64,000 nucleotides of DNA, from assembly GCA_015657535.1 (NCBI GenBank), contig JADHZB010001179.1, positions 8,066-72,065 of the forward strand. Direction: 5' to 3'. Position numbers and translations under genes: made by a program. Every line of letters starts with the position of its first letter. The stretch's first letter is position 1. The stretch comes from Nephromyces sp. MM_2019. Lineage: Eukaryota > Apicomplexa > Aconoidasida > Nephromycida. A model generated the notes under the pieces. That model was not told the origin of the DNA, searched no databases, and saw nothing but the letters and a program-made list of their open reading frames with translations. This document shows positions 1 through 12,845 of this stretch, piece by piece.

Positions 1-262
1 GACACATGCACCAACAGACCGATGCAACCCATCAGCGTGCCGACTCGCACACCACTATCGCGACTCGCGCACACCAGCGTGCCGATTCACATCAGCATGC
101 CAACAAGTACACCAACACACGCGTCTATACAAACCAGGGTACACACGAAAACACACCGACACACACACATCTTACTGCCTGTTTTCTTCTTCAAACATAT
201 AGACTAGAAAAACACACAGTTTGTACTGAATTTAGCCTAATAGATTGCTCTGAATTTTTCAG

Positions 263-2008
263 AACAAAAGAATAGCGATGCTTCTAGAGTGTCAGCTGGT
301 GCGAGGTTGCCAAAGCTTAACTTAGCGAGAGAGTTTGACGTCTCTACTTCTTCTAGAGGAGGGAAAAATCTTCATCAGAAAAAGAGCGAAAATAAGCCTC
401 GTATGGTGGGTTTTTGCCGCTTTTTTGTATCAAAAAAAAAGGAAGTGAAGTTCTTTGAGCTTGTTTCATTGCTGATGCGTGTCTCTGGTGTGTGCGAGTG
501 TGTGTTAGTGGGGTATGACGGTTTGCATGATGCTGGTATGTGTGTGGTGTTTTTGCGAGACTGGCCTTTTAGTTGATTGATTCTTATCTTGTCTGTATTG
601 TCTCGCTTTAGTTTTAATGTTTGTTTTGGCTGGATTTTGTTTTAGTGTGTTGACTCACTTTTTTTTTTTTTTTCTTGTGTGTGTGCTACTTTTTTATTTG
701 CTTTTCCATTCGCTAATGCTTTTTCTAGTGTTTTTTTGCGTGCACTAACTGCATGGCTAATTCTAAGAGCTGAGAGAAGGCTATTTCACAGCTCTTTCTT
801 TAGCGTGCATACTATTCCCAGCACACATGCCTTTGAAGTTGCGAGTGTACGTACACCCCGATACCACGCTTTTTTCTTGAAACTCTTTTCAATTCCCTCG
901 AGCAGCTTTGCCATTCCACGAAATGAGCATCCTCTTTTAGATTTCACATTTAATGTATGTTTTCGCTGTATTTTCCCTCCAAATTTTAGTATTTTTTGTA
1001 GTTCGCACATGCTCAACCTATGCTCTTCTCTCTTCTATCCTGCAGCTACCCCGTAGGCTTATAAGTGAGGGCTATATTTGGAAGAAAAATGCACTGCCTC
1101 CTGGGTTTTTAGGGGTGCACTACGCCTCCAGACTTCACAGCTTCAATAGTGTAGACACATCCTTTGTAGAAGCTAAGAATAGAAGGAAAGATTGCGGAAT
1201 CGCTACAGATTCCCTTATGTGCTGTAGGGAGAAGATGAGTATAGCCGATTCCAGGTGTTATAATGCTGGGAGTATATCTTCGTCATTGTATGTGAGAAGC
1301 TCAAACGCTTTGTGCGATGAAGAATTGAAAGGAGCGTCATTAGAGCAGCAGCTAGATGGAGTGGTTGAACTACAAGGAGGAGGAGGAGGAGAGAAGCGAA
1401 GATCTACATTTAATATTTTCGGTAGTTCTTCAGGTGTATTTGTGTGCGAGTATGTGTGTGTGTTTGTGTGGTTGTTTTTTCCCTACATAATTGCGCATCA
1501 TTTCCTTCACTTTTTTTCTGCTGGTATTCTTGTGATCAGCATTTTTTGCCCGCTTTAGAGCGGAAATGCTCGATGATTTCTTCATTGGCTCAATGGAGGT
1601 GTGAGCTTTGAAGAATACAGTTATGACTAGACATATACTCACAGATATGCATGCACACACCTATAAACCCCGAAATATCCACACACACCCCCTGGCGTCT
1701 CCTCAGAAACTCCACATACACCCACACCCACACTCGCGCACACACCCAGATATACACCTACATGCACATACACACCCACTTACACACCCACTTACACACC
1801 CACATGCACATACACACCCACTTACACACCCACTTACACACCCACGCCCACACCTACCCACACACTTAATGTTTGCTTCTCCCACATACCCCCCAATGTT
1901 TCATCGCCCCTCCTTCACATCCTGCTGCTTCAAACGCACATTCGAGTTTCTCTTCTTTGAGAAGAGCTATCCTCTCTCTTTTTCCACCTATCCCTTCCTC
2001 ATCCTCCC

Positions 2009-2039
<31 letters not shown>

Positions 2040-5000
2040 TGTCTCTCCCTCATCTCAATCAGTTCTCTCAGCGATAAAAACCCTCTCTTCTTCTCTTCAT
2101 ACCCTTTTTTTGTTCCCCAGCAGCTACTGATGATGAGCTTTTTGATGGTTTAGCAACGATGCTGACAGATAACAACGTTTTCACATTTTCTGACAGAAAG
2201 ACGTCTTCTTGTGATGAAACTGGAGCGGGAAAAAGAGCTTCTCTGTTGTTTTCTCTCCCTCACACACTTGAGGAATCCACAGACAGGATGAATTTCTTCA
2301 AATGGCATCGTATTTGGCTTAGTTTAGACATTCCTGCGCTTTTTTTGTATTCAAAAAGAGGAGATATATTTCCAATAGGAAAGGTCTTTTATAGTGAGAT
2401 TCGCAGCATAACACACACAGTTCATCAAGGTGATGCAGAACATGAGGGAGAAAAAGTGTGGTTTTCGGTGGATTTCGTGAAGGTGGATGATGATCAGACT
2501 GCTTATAGAAGAGTAGAAGCGTACAATTCTTTGGTGGCAGGAAACGAAGAGGAAAAAGAGGAGTATTTGGGTGAAGATGATTATCTTCGTGTATGGCGAA
2601 AAGCTGATCTTATTGAAGAGAATGAAGGAATTGAGGTTGAGCTTGAAGGATTTGTAGAGGAAAAGGTGAAATTTGGAGGTAATATATGTATATGAATGGG
2701 GAGAGTGGAGAGAAAAGGGGTTTTTTGCGAGGTTTGGGAGTTTGGAGGGGTGTATATACACTTGTTTTTGATGTATGAAGTAGTATAGTTTTATGATAAT
2801 AATTAGTATATATGTGTATGATGGGGATAGAATCATATTATATTAGACTTTAAGTTTTGATATTGAGCGTGTGTGGTGTGATTTTGGGAGTTTATGTGTG
2901 CTACGCTGCGCAACTTGTGTGCGCTTAGTGGAGAATAATTTTCAGTTTTTTAGGAATCCCTTCGCGTGCTTTTATTTTGTGTGTGCAAGGATATTTTTTA
3001 TGAATAAAGCAAATTCGTTGAAGTAGTTGGTTCGTTGTCCTTCATATGTGTATTATAAGAAGAGAGTCTCTTTTCCTGGTTTTTCTTCTGTTTCTCCTGA
3101 TATAAAACGTATGCACTAGCATTAGTGTATTATAACAAGCTGAGACCTACACTCACATACAATTGGCTTAAGTTGTGCTGATGTTTTATCTTCAGTTTCC
3201 TTCTGATTTTTTTGAAAATTCTTCTTCTGTTTCTTCTTCTTCTTCTTAATTGAATACTTGGGCCTATTAACAGATGAAACACACACTGAAGGCAAACTAT
3301 CGGAGTTTGATGATGAAAATTTCAGTGAAGTATGGGGTTTTCCCTTGTTTCTGGTAAGCTTGATTCGCTTGTCTCTATGGTGTGCGAACTTTTATCGGCA
3401 GAGTTTTGCTGTTCCCAATGTGTGTGCTAATGTGTATGTGTGAATGTATAAGTGTCTGTCTGCGTCAATGTATGTGTGTTAGTCTCGTGTGTGTGTTACT
3501 CTATGGATGTGCCTATCTACATCCATTTCTGTGTGTGCGTCTCCATCTGTGTGTTTCCCTACGCCTCCATCGCTCTATACCTATCTGTATCTGCATGAAG
3601 CTATATGTGTGTGTTCGTCTCCTGGATACTCTACTTATCTTTCGCTTGCTTTCCCAAACAGAACTTCCACGATACTGAGCGTGCTCCCCTTGAGTTTCAA
3701 TGCCTTTCTGAAGAGAGTCGTAGACTGTGGGCTTTTGAGATAAGAGAGCGAATATTAGCGGATTTAGGCTTTTCTCTCAACGATTTAGCTTTAGAAGAGG
3801 AGGAGTTTCGTGTGTGTTCTTCTCATTCTGAGAAAGTGGAATCTTCTGCTAAGATTCTTCCTCATCCTGATGCAATACAGCGAGATCTGCACCTTTCTAC
3901 TGTGTGCTCTATGCATAAGCAACATCTTCGTCGTAACAATCCTGTTTTAGATGATGAAAATGATGAGAATCACGATGGTGTTAGAACACCCTTTTCCAAT
4001 CAAAAAGTCAAGTCTTTTGATGTATCATCTCCTGCAAAAGCTTCATCATCTTCAACGAATTTCAGGGCAGAAAATCTTCTTTTTTTCTACGATAACTACC
4101 TGGGAATAGATCCTTTTATACTATGTCGTGAGATCTCTAACATAGTGATATACTCGCAGCAGCATTGGATGCAAAGTGCAGCTCTGAAAGACCGTCATGA
4201 TTATCATATTAGTAGGGATTATCATACTGTATCACCTCTCTCGTATTCATTGGAGAAATCGTCGAATTGTTACGCTTTTTCTCCTCAATCATATGCTTTA
4301 GGCATTGCTTCTAAGCCTCGTTTAAGCTCCTCCTTCCCCTGGAGCGATGCGCACATTTCTTCTCAATCTACATCTTCATTTGCAGGTAGCCTACCTTCTT
4401 TGCCAGGAAATGACTTGGATGTTAGACTTGTAGCGCTCTCTCCAGGGCCATATGAAAAGTCTTCTCCCTCCTCTTCTCAGCGTAAATGCATGCATCATAG
4501 CTGTAGTGAGGTGCATATCTATGATTTGCCTGATTCAGCCTTTATGTTTCGTGTGTCTCATCCCTCGAATTCCAATGATTACCACCCTTACTCGATGAAA
4601 ACTATGATTTGGTTGCTGCTTTCGGGGAGATTATCACTGCAAGCGAGCCACGGTAGTTTTTGTGTGTGCCATTTCTGCTCTTTGGTCAACCCTTTAAGCC
4701 TCAGTGTGTATAATAGAGGCGAAAGAAACGAAAAAGCACCAACTGGGAGTATTGATGTGAAAACTGCTAGCAAAATTTTCGCAGTGAATGATGCTAGTAA
4801 TGCTGGCTTTCAGTCGTTCTCAACTGCTAGAGAAGATGGTTTTTCCGCTTTTTCAAGAGGGAGTTTTGCTTCAAATTGCGATCAGAAGAAGATGAACTTT
4901 TCCCCAAGATCTAATGCTCCTCCTCCTGGTTTCCACAGACCTCCACGTTACCCAAAGTTAGCAATATCTCATCGAATCTGGGATTTGGCGTTGCAAGTCT

Positions 5001-6251
5001 CTTCTGCCTCTTCTTCTTACTGTTTGGACGATTTGGCTCTCACTTTCACTCTATCAAAATGGACTATTCCCACTCGAAGTGCGGTGGCTCACAGGGAAGA
5101 TTATGGAGTTATTTCTAGCACACACACTGGTAAAACCGTTACTAAGCATGAAACTAGCTCGGCTTTACAAGGGGGATTGCTATGCTCCCACAACTGTGTG
5201 CGATTTTCACCTCTTTTTACTAGTAAAATGGTGGGTTATGGCGTAGAAAGTGCTTCACTAGAGGTGATTGCTAATGAGTGGGCTGCCACGAAGTTTGAGA
5301 TGAGGCTGAGCTACGGAGAGGGTATGTTTGTATACGATGCAAAGGGCAAAATCTGGTTGATTAGAGATAGGAGAGATGATAAGGATCTAGTGGGAAGACC
5401 TAGCGTTCACTCTAGATCCAATTTGGGTGGAGGTGGAGGGCTGAAAAAAGCTGCAAAAGGAGGGTGGGAAGGTAGAGGATGGGAAAGTGAAGGGAAGGAG
5501 ATTCGCTACTACGTAGGCAGCCATCGTGATAAGCCGCTCTCTTTGGATGTTGGAGCTGCCGAAGGGAGGTTTAGGGAAGAGAATGAGTTAGCTATTCGTT
5601 GCCTATCTTCTGATAAAGATTGGTGCTCCCGAGATCTTGATAGTAGCTTTTCTATGATAAAGGCTTGCTTGAAGGCTATATCGTATGCTACTCGCCTGTA
5701 CTACCACTTATACCCCTCAATGCTGAAGGTTTCTAACCTTGGAAACCTGTGCTTGATGGATGGCCATCACTTCTTACAAGCTTCTGCAGCTTTGCCAGCA
5801 TTGAAGGAACGATATGACACTTGTGTGAAGGATTCCGACTGTAGCTGGGGGTTGGACTGTGTGTATGGAGAAGGGGATGATGCGGATGGTTCTGCTGGCT
5901 TATTGTCTGGATATGAGGAAGATGGGAGCGAGTGCAGCATAGACGATGAGGATCTCTTGTTTGTGATTGATGGTTGGTTACTTTGTTTCTTCTCTCGCTT
6001 TGTATGCTTCTCGGTTTTTTGTGTTCTTGTCCGATTTGTCCTCATTTTCTATCTTCTCTGTTTTTCTCTATTTTATCTGGGTGTTTCGCTGTTTTTCTCT
6101 GTTCCCTTTTTTTCTCTTCTGCTCTCTTCTCTTCTTATATCTGCTTCTCCCTTCTCTTTTTTGATGAAATTGTGTTGCCAACTCGTAGTTTTTCTTTCAG
6201 CTAGAAATTTACAGTTTCTTGGGGATTGAATGCTCTTATACTAGCATTTAA
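263..6251 (+). CDS. Large PH-like domain protein, 3' part (5' end outside window)
   Basis: Six exons join in one frame: 263-405, 1046-1433, 2121-2678, 3274-3353, 3662-5962 and 6201-6251 (stop TAA). They give 1,172 residues, with the 5' end missing. Each junction has GT/AG ends and matching phase. The last intron is strongly pyrimidine-rich before its acceptor. Residues about 235-415 resemble a pleckstrin-homology fold: a start around FFKWHRIWLSL, beta-like segments, an acidic insertion, and a terminal helix at EESRRLWAFEIRERI after the strand LEFQCL. This suggests phosphoinositide or protein binding at a membrane, but that is inference. The 767-residue exon that follows is rich in Ser, His and Asp. 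It has a Gly-rich stretch near 5425-5450 and a segment GMFVYDAKGKIWLI that I cannot assign. The frame continuing past 5962 would give an odd run of Phe/Leu/Ser, which fits intron sequence better. Function unknown. Confidence 0.6.
1434..2120 (+). repeat. TG/CA simple repeats inside an intron of the PH-like gene
   Basis: This intron starts with a TG-rich run just after the donor. It carries CA-rich tandem units built on ttacacacccac at about 1740-1860 and an uninterrupted GT run near 2010-2036. Long open frames here only reflect the dinucleotide repeat and are not genes. Confidence 0.8.
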
Positions 6252-6750
6252 TACGTATATTTTCACGGTTTTTTTTTCTATACTAAAATATGGGAAATTT
6301 TCGAGTAAAGGACTAGAAATTTGGAGGCGTATAAGCTGTGTTTTCTTGCAGTTGATGTGTGGCATGAAGGATGTTTCGAATGATCTTCGAGGATGTGTGT
6401 GAACGAGAGGTGTTTTTGCAGATTAGCTGGCAGTTTTTCCACCTTGAATCTTTGCTTTCCTTTCGATGATTTAACTTGAATAGTGAGCTGAAAAGAGCTC
6501 TTGTTTACGGAACACATGATGTGTAGACGTTTTGTTCTGAAGGCAGCTTCATACTATTAGTTGAGAGGAAGCAAGAGGGAAAAATAAGAAAGAATCAGAA
6601 AAGGATAAAAGTAGAGAGATGGAGATCCGAGTAGAGGGGCACACAAAGAGCCTTACGGAGACAAGAGAAGGACAAGCTGAAGTTTCCCCCATTTCTTATA
6701 TACGCACTTTCCAACATTTTCAATATAAATGATGTGATTTCGCCATCTTC
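6252..6750. other. Intergenic, no convincing gene
   Basis: This is the stretch after the stop of the PH-like gene. A minus-strand frame at 6278-6517 contains the beta-rich segment FQLTIQVKSSKGKQRFKVEK, which faintly recalls a ubiquitin-like fold. It has no clear splice partner or support, so it is not called. Confidence 0.4.
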
Positions 6751-7149
6751 ATGTTGTCAGCGATTTCAAGGTTTTTTTGTGCCTATTTTATCATTTCTTC
6801 GCATCTTCAAACCTGCAACTGCGTCTTTATCTATCGCAGCCCTTCAATGACTCATTTGATTCTTCTCGCTAAACGGCTTGTGCGTGCGTTTGCCACTGCT
6901 TTTGCAGGCTGTCTTCCTATTCCCGCTTCGGAGTATAGAAAAAGCCTAATGGAAGATACCTTTTGTGATTCTCTTTCCATGAGAAATAGTGCCGATATCT
7001 ACTCCAGCTACTCCTTAGATTCCTTGAGGGATTCTACAGTTGTTAAGCGTAGATTTACCAGCAGTTTCGAGTTCTTTTCATTCATAAAATTTGGAGAAAC
7101 CCTCAATTTTGAGGCTTTTTTTGATAGCTGCAAGGCTCTTTCTGTGTAG
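6751..7149 (+). CDS. Possible small protein with hydrophobic N-terminus
   Basis: An uninterrupted 132-codon frame starts at an ATG. Residues 1-30 are hydrophobic and could be a signal peptide or anchor. The remainder is a polar Ser-rich region (TFCDSLSMRNSADIYSSYSL). A possible acceptor (cttttgcag) lies inside the frame near 6908, so the true product may begin there as an exon of another transcript. The opposite strand at 7008-7304 also reads as plausible protein, so strand and reality are uncertain. No family recognised. Confidence 0.3.
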   Translation: MLSAISRFFCAYFIISSHLQTCNCVFIYRSPSMTHLILLAKRLVRAFATAFAGCLPIPASEYRKSLMEDTFCDSLSMRNSADIYSSYSLDSLRDSTVVKRRFTSSFEFFSFIKFGETLNFEAFFDSCKALSV

Positions 7150-8105
7150 TTGAGAAGAAGAGACATAAACTCTTTACTGGTTGGCTTTTCAGCTAGCAAT
7201 ATATGAAAGCTTTTGAAATTCTTTAGGATTTGAACTTTGCAGTTCCAAAAGGATAAAGTTGCTTTGCACACACACAAGAAGATAGCTTGTAAGTCTATTC
7301 GCACGTCTCTACCCTTATACGGATGAGATCTGAGTACTACGCTACTGATGATGAGAGAGAGAATACATATATATCCCTTGGGTTATACCTACAGAAGTCG
7401 TGCCATGAAGTAGGAATTATTACTCAGACACACGCGGCGTTCAATCACACCCGGAAATTTGTCCACGTACACTGTAGGTCACATGTATATGAAGTTCAGC
7501 TTAATACCTAGACACACACGTTTAATCACACGCGCATCCTCCTCCCCACACGCACGCACACAGACTCAAATACAATCACACACTGATTGCATTTGGTGCG
7601 AACTTTTAGTGGCTAAGTCGGCACGCACGCACACAAGCATGTTTCTTCATAGTTTCTAAGCATCCCAATACGCTTTCTCTTCAATTTAGCGCGTAAGCTG
7701 AGCTTAAAAATCAGGTTTTTCTTTGGCATAAATCTCTTTTCGACTTATCTCCCTTACGCCCTCTTAAATACAGTGTATCTACACCGGTGTTTGAGCCAAA
7801 TTTCTATATCTGAGGATTTTTTTTATTGTAGTATACCTGGGGAAACCTTCCTCGTAATCGATTTCGTGTATAAAAAAACACCAAAAAATTTGAATAGTTA
7901 TTCTTCAAGGATAAAGAAATTTTAAGGCTGCTTTGTCAAGCGAGTATCATGGGAATTTGTGATTACCTAAGAAATCAAATTTACCCTCTTTCATCTTCAT
8001 CTAAAATCGAAATTTTAAGCGCGCAAATTCACCTTTGTGTAGGAATTAAGAATCATGCTGGCTTGATTTGGTATCATGAGCATATAAATAATATTGTATA
8101 CTTAC
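7150..8105. other. No convincing gene; CA-rich tract
   Basis: CA/TG-rich sequence lies at about 7265-7275 and 7500-7640, and the rest is AT-rich. It may hold the 3' exons or 3' UTR of the minus-strand gene whose exon ends at 8106, but I could not place them. Confidence 0.4.
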
Positions 8106-8269
8106 CACAAATCTCTCGGCAAATGCTAAGTTGCCTTGTGCCTCCGAGTAATTTGCAACTACTTTATGGAACTCAGTATATATTTCCACTAGTCTTTGTG
8201 CCGGATCAATATTTTTTGTGTATGGATGCTTTATTTGTACGCCCATCGCATGTCGAAACCCGAAAAATA
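8106..8269 (-). CDS. Internal exon, soluble segment of a minus-strand gene
   Basis: Exon from acceptor ..cctttag to a near-consensus donor GTAAGTATAC, entering in phase 1 and leaving in phase 0. It encodes 54 residues, including IDPAQRLVEIYTEFHKVVAN and NLAFAERFV, which look like amphipathic helices. A second candidate exon on the same strand lies at 9363-9469 (charged, containing SPTRHANSVYFFEKK), also phase 1 to 0. The phases do not join directly, so at least one exon between them is missing. These probably form the C-terminal cytosolic part of the polytopic protein encoded at 10.8-16.9 kb. Family not recognised. Confidence 0.45.
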
Positions 8270-10765
8270 CTAAAGGAGGATTGATGATCTTACTTGATAA
8301 TTAACAAGTTCAATTTCTATGCTCTGTAATCACCCGCTTTAACATTGTTCTTTCGGTGTCAGTGGATGTTTTGCCCTCCTTTAAAACGATGAGGTTTTTA
8401 CTCCGATTGGTTGCCGTATTTATTTCTTTGCGCTTTCATTAGGTTATTTTTGAAGAAAGGTGGAAACTAGTGTTTCTTTGATACCTGGCAATGTGATGAT
8501 TTCGTGGAAAAACTGCTTTTAAAGAAAAACGGAAACTACTGCTTCTTCTATATCTCAAAACTCGATTTCGTGCCAAAATATTTGGTATTAAAGCTCATTT
8601 TCTGTACCGATTTTTTTGTTGACAACGCGCTGCTTGCCTGTTCCGCCTGATTTTTTTGTAAAATTCCCCACGCCTACTGGATTTTAAGGTTGAAATATTA
8701 GCGTTAGGTTGCCTTGCCGGGGCTGATGAGGCTACTGTTTGAGTCGTTGCTTTACCAACTTACTTTGATGCATCCGGTGTTTGGAAAATCTGATGACTTA
8801 TTCGCGAAGGCTTTGATAAAATATAGTCCGTTAATTTATAGGATTCTAACTCAAGCCAATATTAATTTGCTACGATGCAGAGTAGCCTTGGTCATGTCAT
8901 AATTTGGCTTTGATGCATAGCTCTATTTTGCGATGATTTGTATATTTGCCGCTTATTTTGTAGCAGAGACTTGCATGCCGCACACACTTGCGGATCTTTC
9001 GGTCTATGGGAGTAATAAAATTGCTGGCTACTTTGTCAAACTCTGAGGATGGCCTTTTTTGTGTTTTTCTTGCTATTCTGAGCGGTTTTGTTGCGATGAT
9101 TTATGCAGTGCGTGAGCGCTTCGCGGAATGCACTGGCGTGCTTTAAAAGTATCACTCAATTTGTTAGTGGTCATGCGGCCTTAAAATGCAAAACAGTGTA
9201 TAATACCTCCCATGCTACGGACTATTTTCGTAAAATAAAAATGTTTAGCCGGTACTTTGAAGCGTTTCGTTTGGCCTTTCTGCTCAAGATGCGAGCATGC
9301 ATAGCTCATCTTAGAGTGAAGGATTATTATTCAGCACTCTTGGGAGTGAACGTATCTTTTACTGACTTCTTTTCAAAAAAATATACGGAATTCGCATGTC
9401 TAGTGGGGCTATCCGCTTCTTTAGAGAAAATATCTACTTCCCCCCTTTCAAGAAATTGGGGCAATAGCCCTTGGGAGTAGGAAATTCATTCACAGCGAAT
9501 TTATGCGATTTAGAGATTGCTGGTACCTTGAGTTGTATACTTTTAAGCTAACTATTTTTTTTTGCAACGTTTTTTAAAAATAACAGCTATAGCCCATATG
9601 ACATTTAGTTGCTAAATTATTTGAAAAGTGCATAGCTTTAACAAGTTTCAAAGCTTGCGACCCACAGTTTTTATACAGTAGCACGTCTAAAATGCGCTCG
9701 GATTCTATCCTCTATAATTCTGAAACTGCAAGATGAATGGTTCTGAAAATCAATTTCATCGTCTAGTGAATGCTTAGATAAGCTTGCCGCGTCTGAAAAC
9801 CCACATTGCAGCCTCTTTTTTATTGGAAGTCGCTCTCAGAAAAATTATCGCCCTTAGAATTTTCATGGTCCTCTCCGTAATAAAGAAGCTTTCCCTTTAC
9901 AAGAGCTAAGTATGTGCTAATAAAGCTCTGCTGCAGGTCTCTTTTTCTTATACATCCTGTTTCCAGTGCTTATGCAGTAACTGACGAATGGCCTCGCCGG
10001 AAAGGTTGCTCCTATTGTCATCAATGAAAAATTTGACGTTTTTAATTGTTTGAGCGGCATTCACAGTTCAACCAACTACTAGCTGTTCCATAGAAGACCC
10101 AAAGAACGTTCTCCTTCCATTTGACGAAACAGTTTGGGCATTCAACGTGGAATCTGAGGCTCCGTCACTAAGATGCTCGTATGGTTTCAAATTTCTACTC
10201 TCCAATTCTTCCTGTAGGGTAAAAATTCCAAGGTTTTGAATGAAAGCATTAGAGTAGCATACATAATGCGCTTAACGCGTTTGCATGGGTATTTTTCCCT
10301 TTAGAGAGAGCTACCCCCTTAGATCCCCACCCCAGAGAGTGCGCCGCAGCGAGAGAGCTGAGTTCTATTAAAAAAACGGGATATATTTTTGTGGTTTTTT
10401 TATATTATCATTAGCGGAGAAGCGCAAGAATTGCTTTAGCTGTACTTTTTGTTGACCCAGAACACTGATAAATATTGTGGATTAGCAGCAAAAACGCTTC
10501 TTCAAATTTTTATACACTACAAATTGTTGGAAGAGCTGCATCTTTGCCATTGTAAAGCTAGTTTGGAAAAATATTTATAAAAATCAAGACTCCGGGAACG
10601 AACTTTCTTCGGTGTATACAAGTGAGATTAATTGCTCGAAAAGGAAGAAGCATAGATTCCGGAAAAAGGAAAACAGCATAGATTTCGGAAAAAGCTATGG
10701 AAGCACATTAGAATCAATCTCAGATATTGATAATTGAAAGAGGATAACTGAAAAAAAGAGCTTAC

Positions 10766-12290
10766 CGAAAAGCTTCCTACAGGAGTCAGCCCCCTCAAAA
10801 ATTTTTGGTTCACGTCATACCGCGCTTGCCTTGAGTAGTATACCCATAAAAGGGAACATAAAGATCCAAGTAGCAAACAGATCAGCACCCATGCTACTAT
10901 TACTGGAAATTTCAACATAATAAAGTGAATTCGGCGATATTTTAAAGTGGCTACCTTTTAATCAGCTTTTTGCCGACAGACGAGTAATAGCGAAAAAAAA
11001 GATGCATTCCTAAGAAAAGCGGAAACTCGCTGCAGATGAATATATGAAGCAAGCAGGTTTTCAAGCAGAATTTTTTGGTTTTTTATGAATTTTTATTGGA
11101 TGTCTCACGTTAAAGAATTGCTAAAGTGAAGAACACCGAATTGCTAAACTGAACCTCACCGAATTAGTAGTTAAAATCTTACTAGCATACTCTTCACTAT
11201 CACCTCTCACTGGATAATACAAAAAACAAAATCTGGCAAAAAGCGCACCAAAAAACCTCTTTTTTTTCTGGAAATTACCAATTTTTTTTTTTAGGCTCCT
11301 TGAATAAAAAGTGGCAAAGCCCTTCGTCCATAGTATTATACAGCAGTGCAAGTACTGAATACGTTTTTTTCTAATGTTATATCAACTATATATTCCTACT
11401 TGATTTTTAAAGTAATATAGCGCGCGCCGCATCTCTAAAGAATCAGCAAAAAAGTCTATCAAAACCTCCATTTGATCTCTCTAAAAAACTAATCGCAGCC
11501 GCCGCTCTTTAGGATTCTTACCAATCGTAACTATTATCTAGTATCAAATTGAAAAGCAGTGCAAAATCATTTAATATCATATATTTCAATATAATAACGG
11601 TAAATATGAAGATTTTTTACTGAGATTTTTCGGCTTGAGATTTGCATCATTATTTCAAAACTTTCTCTTTATAAAATAAAACTCACACTTTCACATACTT
11701 TTTAATTTTCAGTTTTTGCTTGGAAAAATCAATTGAAACAATTATTCCTTTTTTTCCTCATCATTTTTCTCATTATGAAACTTGAGGGTGAGAAATCAGA
11801 TTTTCGTTAAAAATACTTCGTTTGAGCTTTGCGATGCTATTCAAACCTTTAGCAGGTTAATATTTATGTGCAAGAGATAAAAGCCGTTAATCTTCAGCTT
11901 AAACTCTTTTTTTTGTTTTGAAAAAAACTTGCAAGTTAAAACTACTGCCAAGTAATATCTAGTAAAAAAAGGGAAAACAAGGAAAAAGTAATAGGATGTT
12001 CGCTTGTAGGTATTAAAAACAATTTTTTAAAAGAAAAAAAAGAAAAAATCTTCAGCCTTGCCTGGTTTCCAGGTTGGACTAACAAAATCTAAAGAAAGTA
12101 TCCCAGTAGATGCCCATACGAACCAAACTAAAAATAAAATTATCGGAAAAAAACAAAACTTTTTCATCATTAACACAAGAAAATTTTTTTGCTCAAGGCA
12201 TAAAAAATCTTTAATTTGGTATATAAAAAAGGCAGAAAATCCGATTTCTTGTGCGTAAAGTGCAGCTTTTTCAAAGAATCTGTAAGGATC
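10766..12290 (-). CDS. Three linked exons of a polytopic membrane protein
   Basis: Exons 12290-12084 (phase 0/0), 11354-11279 (0/1) and 10902-10766 (1/0) join without a frame break. The first begins at cag|gat and carries DPYRFFEKAALYAQEIGF, then a membrane segment (FFPIILFLVWFVWASTGI). The second is short and hydrophobic. The third is a clear membrane helix, VAWVLICLLLGSLCSLLWVY, followed by a basic cytosolic stretch and a good donor (tcg|gtaagc). The composition and small exon sizes match the exons at 14.0-16.9 kb, so they are probably one gene. One exon between 12846 and 12290 is still missing. Confidence 0.5.
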
Positions 12291-12845
12291 CTGATTATGT
12301 TTATTCAAATTCTTACTTCTTCAAACGAATTGGACCTTTTTAAGCAAAAGTATAAAGTTTTGTTGTTCTAATCAAAAATTTTTTTAAGCAGACTCTTTCA
12401 GTGCATTTGGATATTGCGATTTATCAATCTTCAAAAACTACTTAACCGTTGCCATACGAAAAAGCAAATTTTATGGAACTCTCAAAAATTTTTTTCAAGG
12501 TGTAAGGCTTCACTTTCTTCTACGAAAACTAAAGATTTTTAATTTTTTCCAAAAAAAAATCCTCAATTGAGCTGAAAAAGTCAAAAATAGAGGCTGAATA
12601 GGATAATCTGAAATCAGCTAGTATTTATAGTTTTTGGCAAATGTCTTTAATTTAATTTTAATAACAAAATTCAAGCATTTATACTACAAAAAAAATTCTA
12701 TGCGTACACATCAAAATCTCTACTTTTAAATTGTGTTTCTAATAAAAGAGAGATGTTTATAAACTTTTTCTCTAGAAAAAACCTCCAAAAAAATTTAAAA
12801 TTCTTGCATGCAATTACTTGTTTCTGCAGTTCAGCTTTAACTCAC

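Noticed and set aside
6..275. Open frames in the first 275 bases
   Set aside because: They are CA-repeat translation (Thr/His/Gln-rich) inside an intron; the exon begins at 263 in another frame.
1608..2153. 181-codon Thr/His/Pro-rich frame
   Set aside because: It comes from CACACCCA repeats in an intron, and splicing from 1433 to 2121 preserves the flanking frame.
5963..6200. Hydrophobic C-terminal extension of the PH-like protein
   Set aside because: Long runs of Phe, Leu and Ser come from a pyrimidine tract before a good acceptor, so it is treated as an intron.
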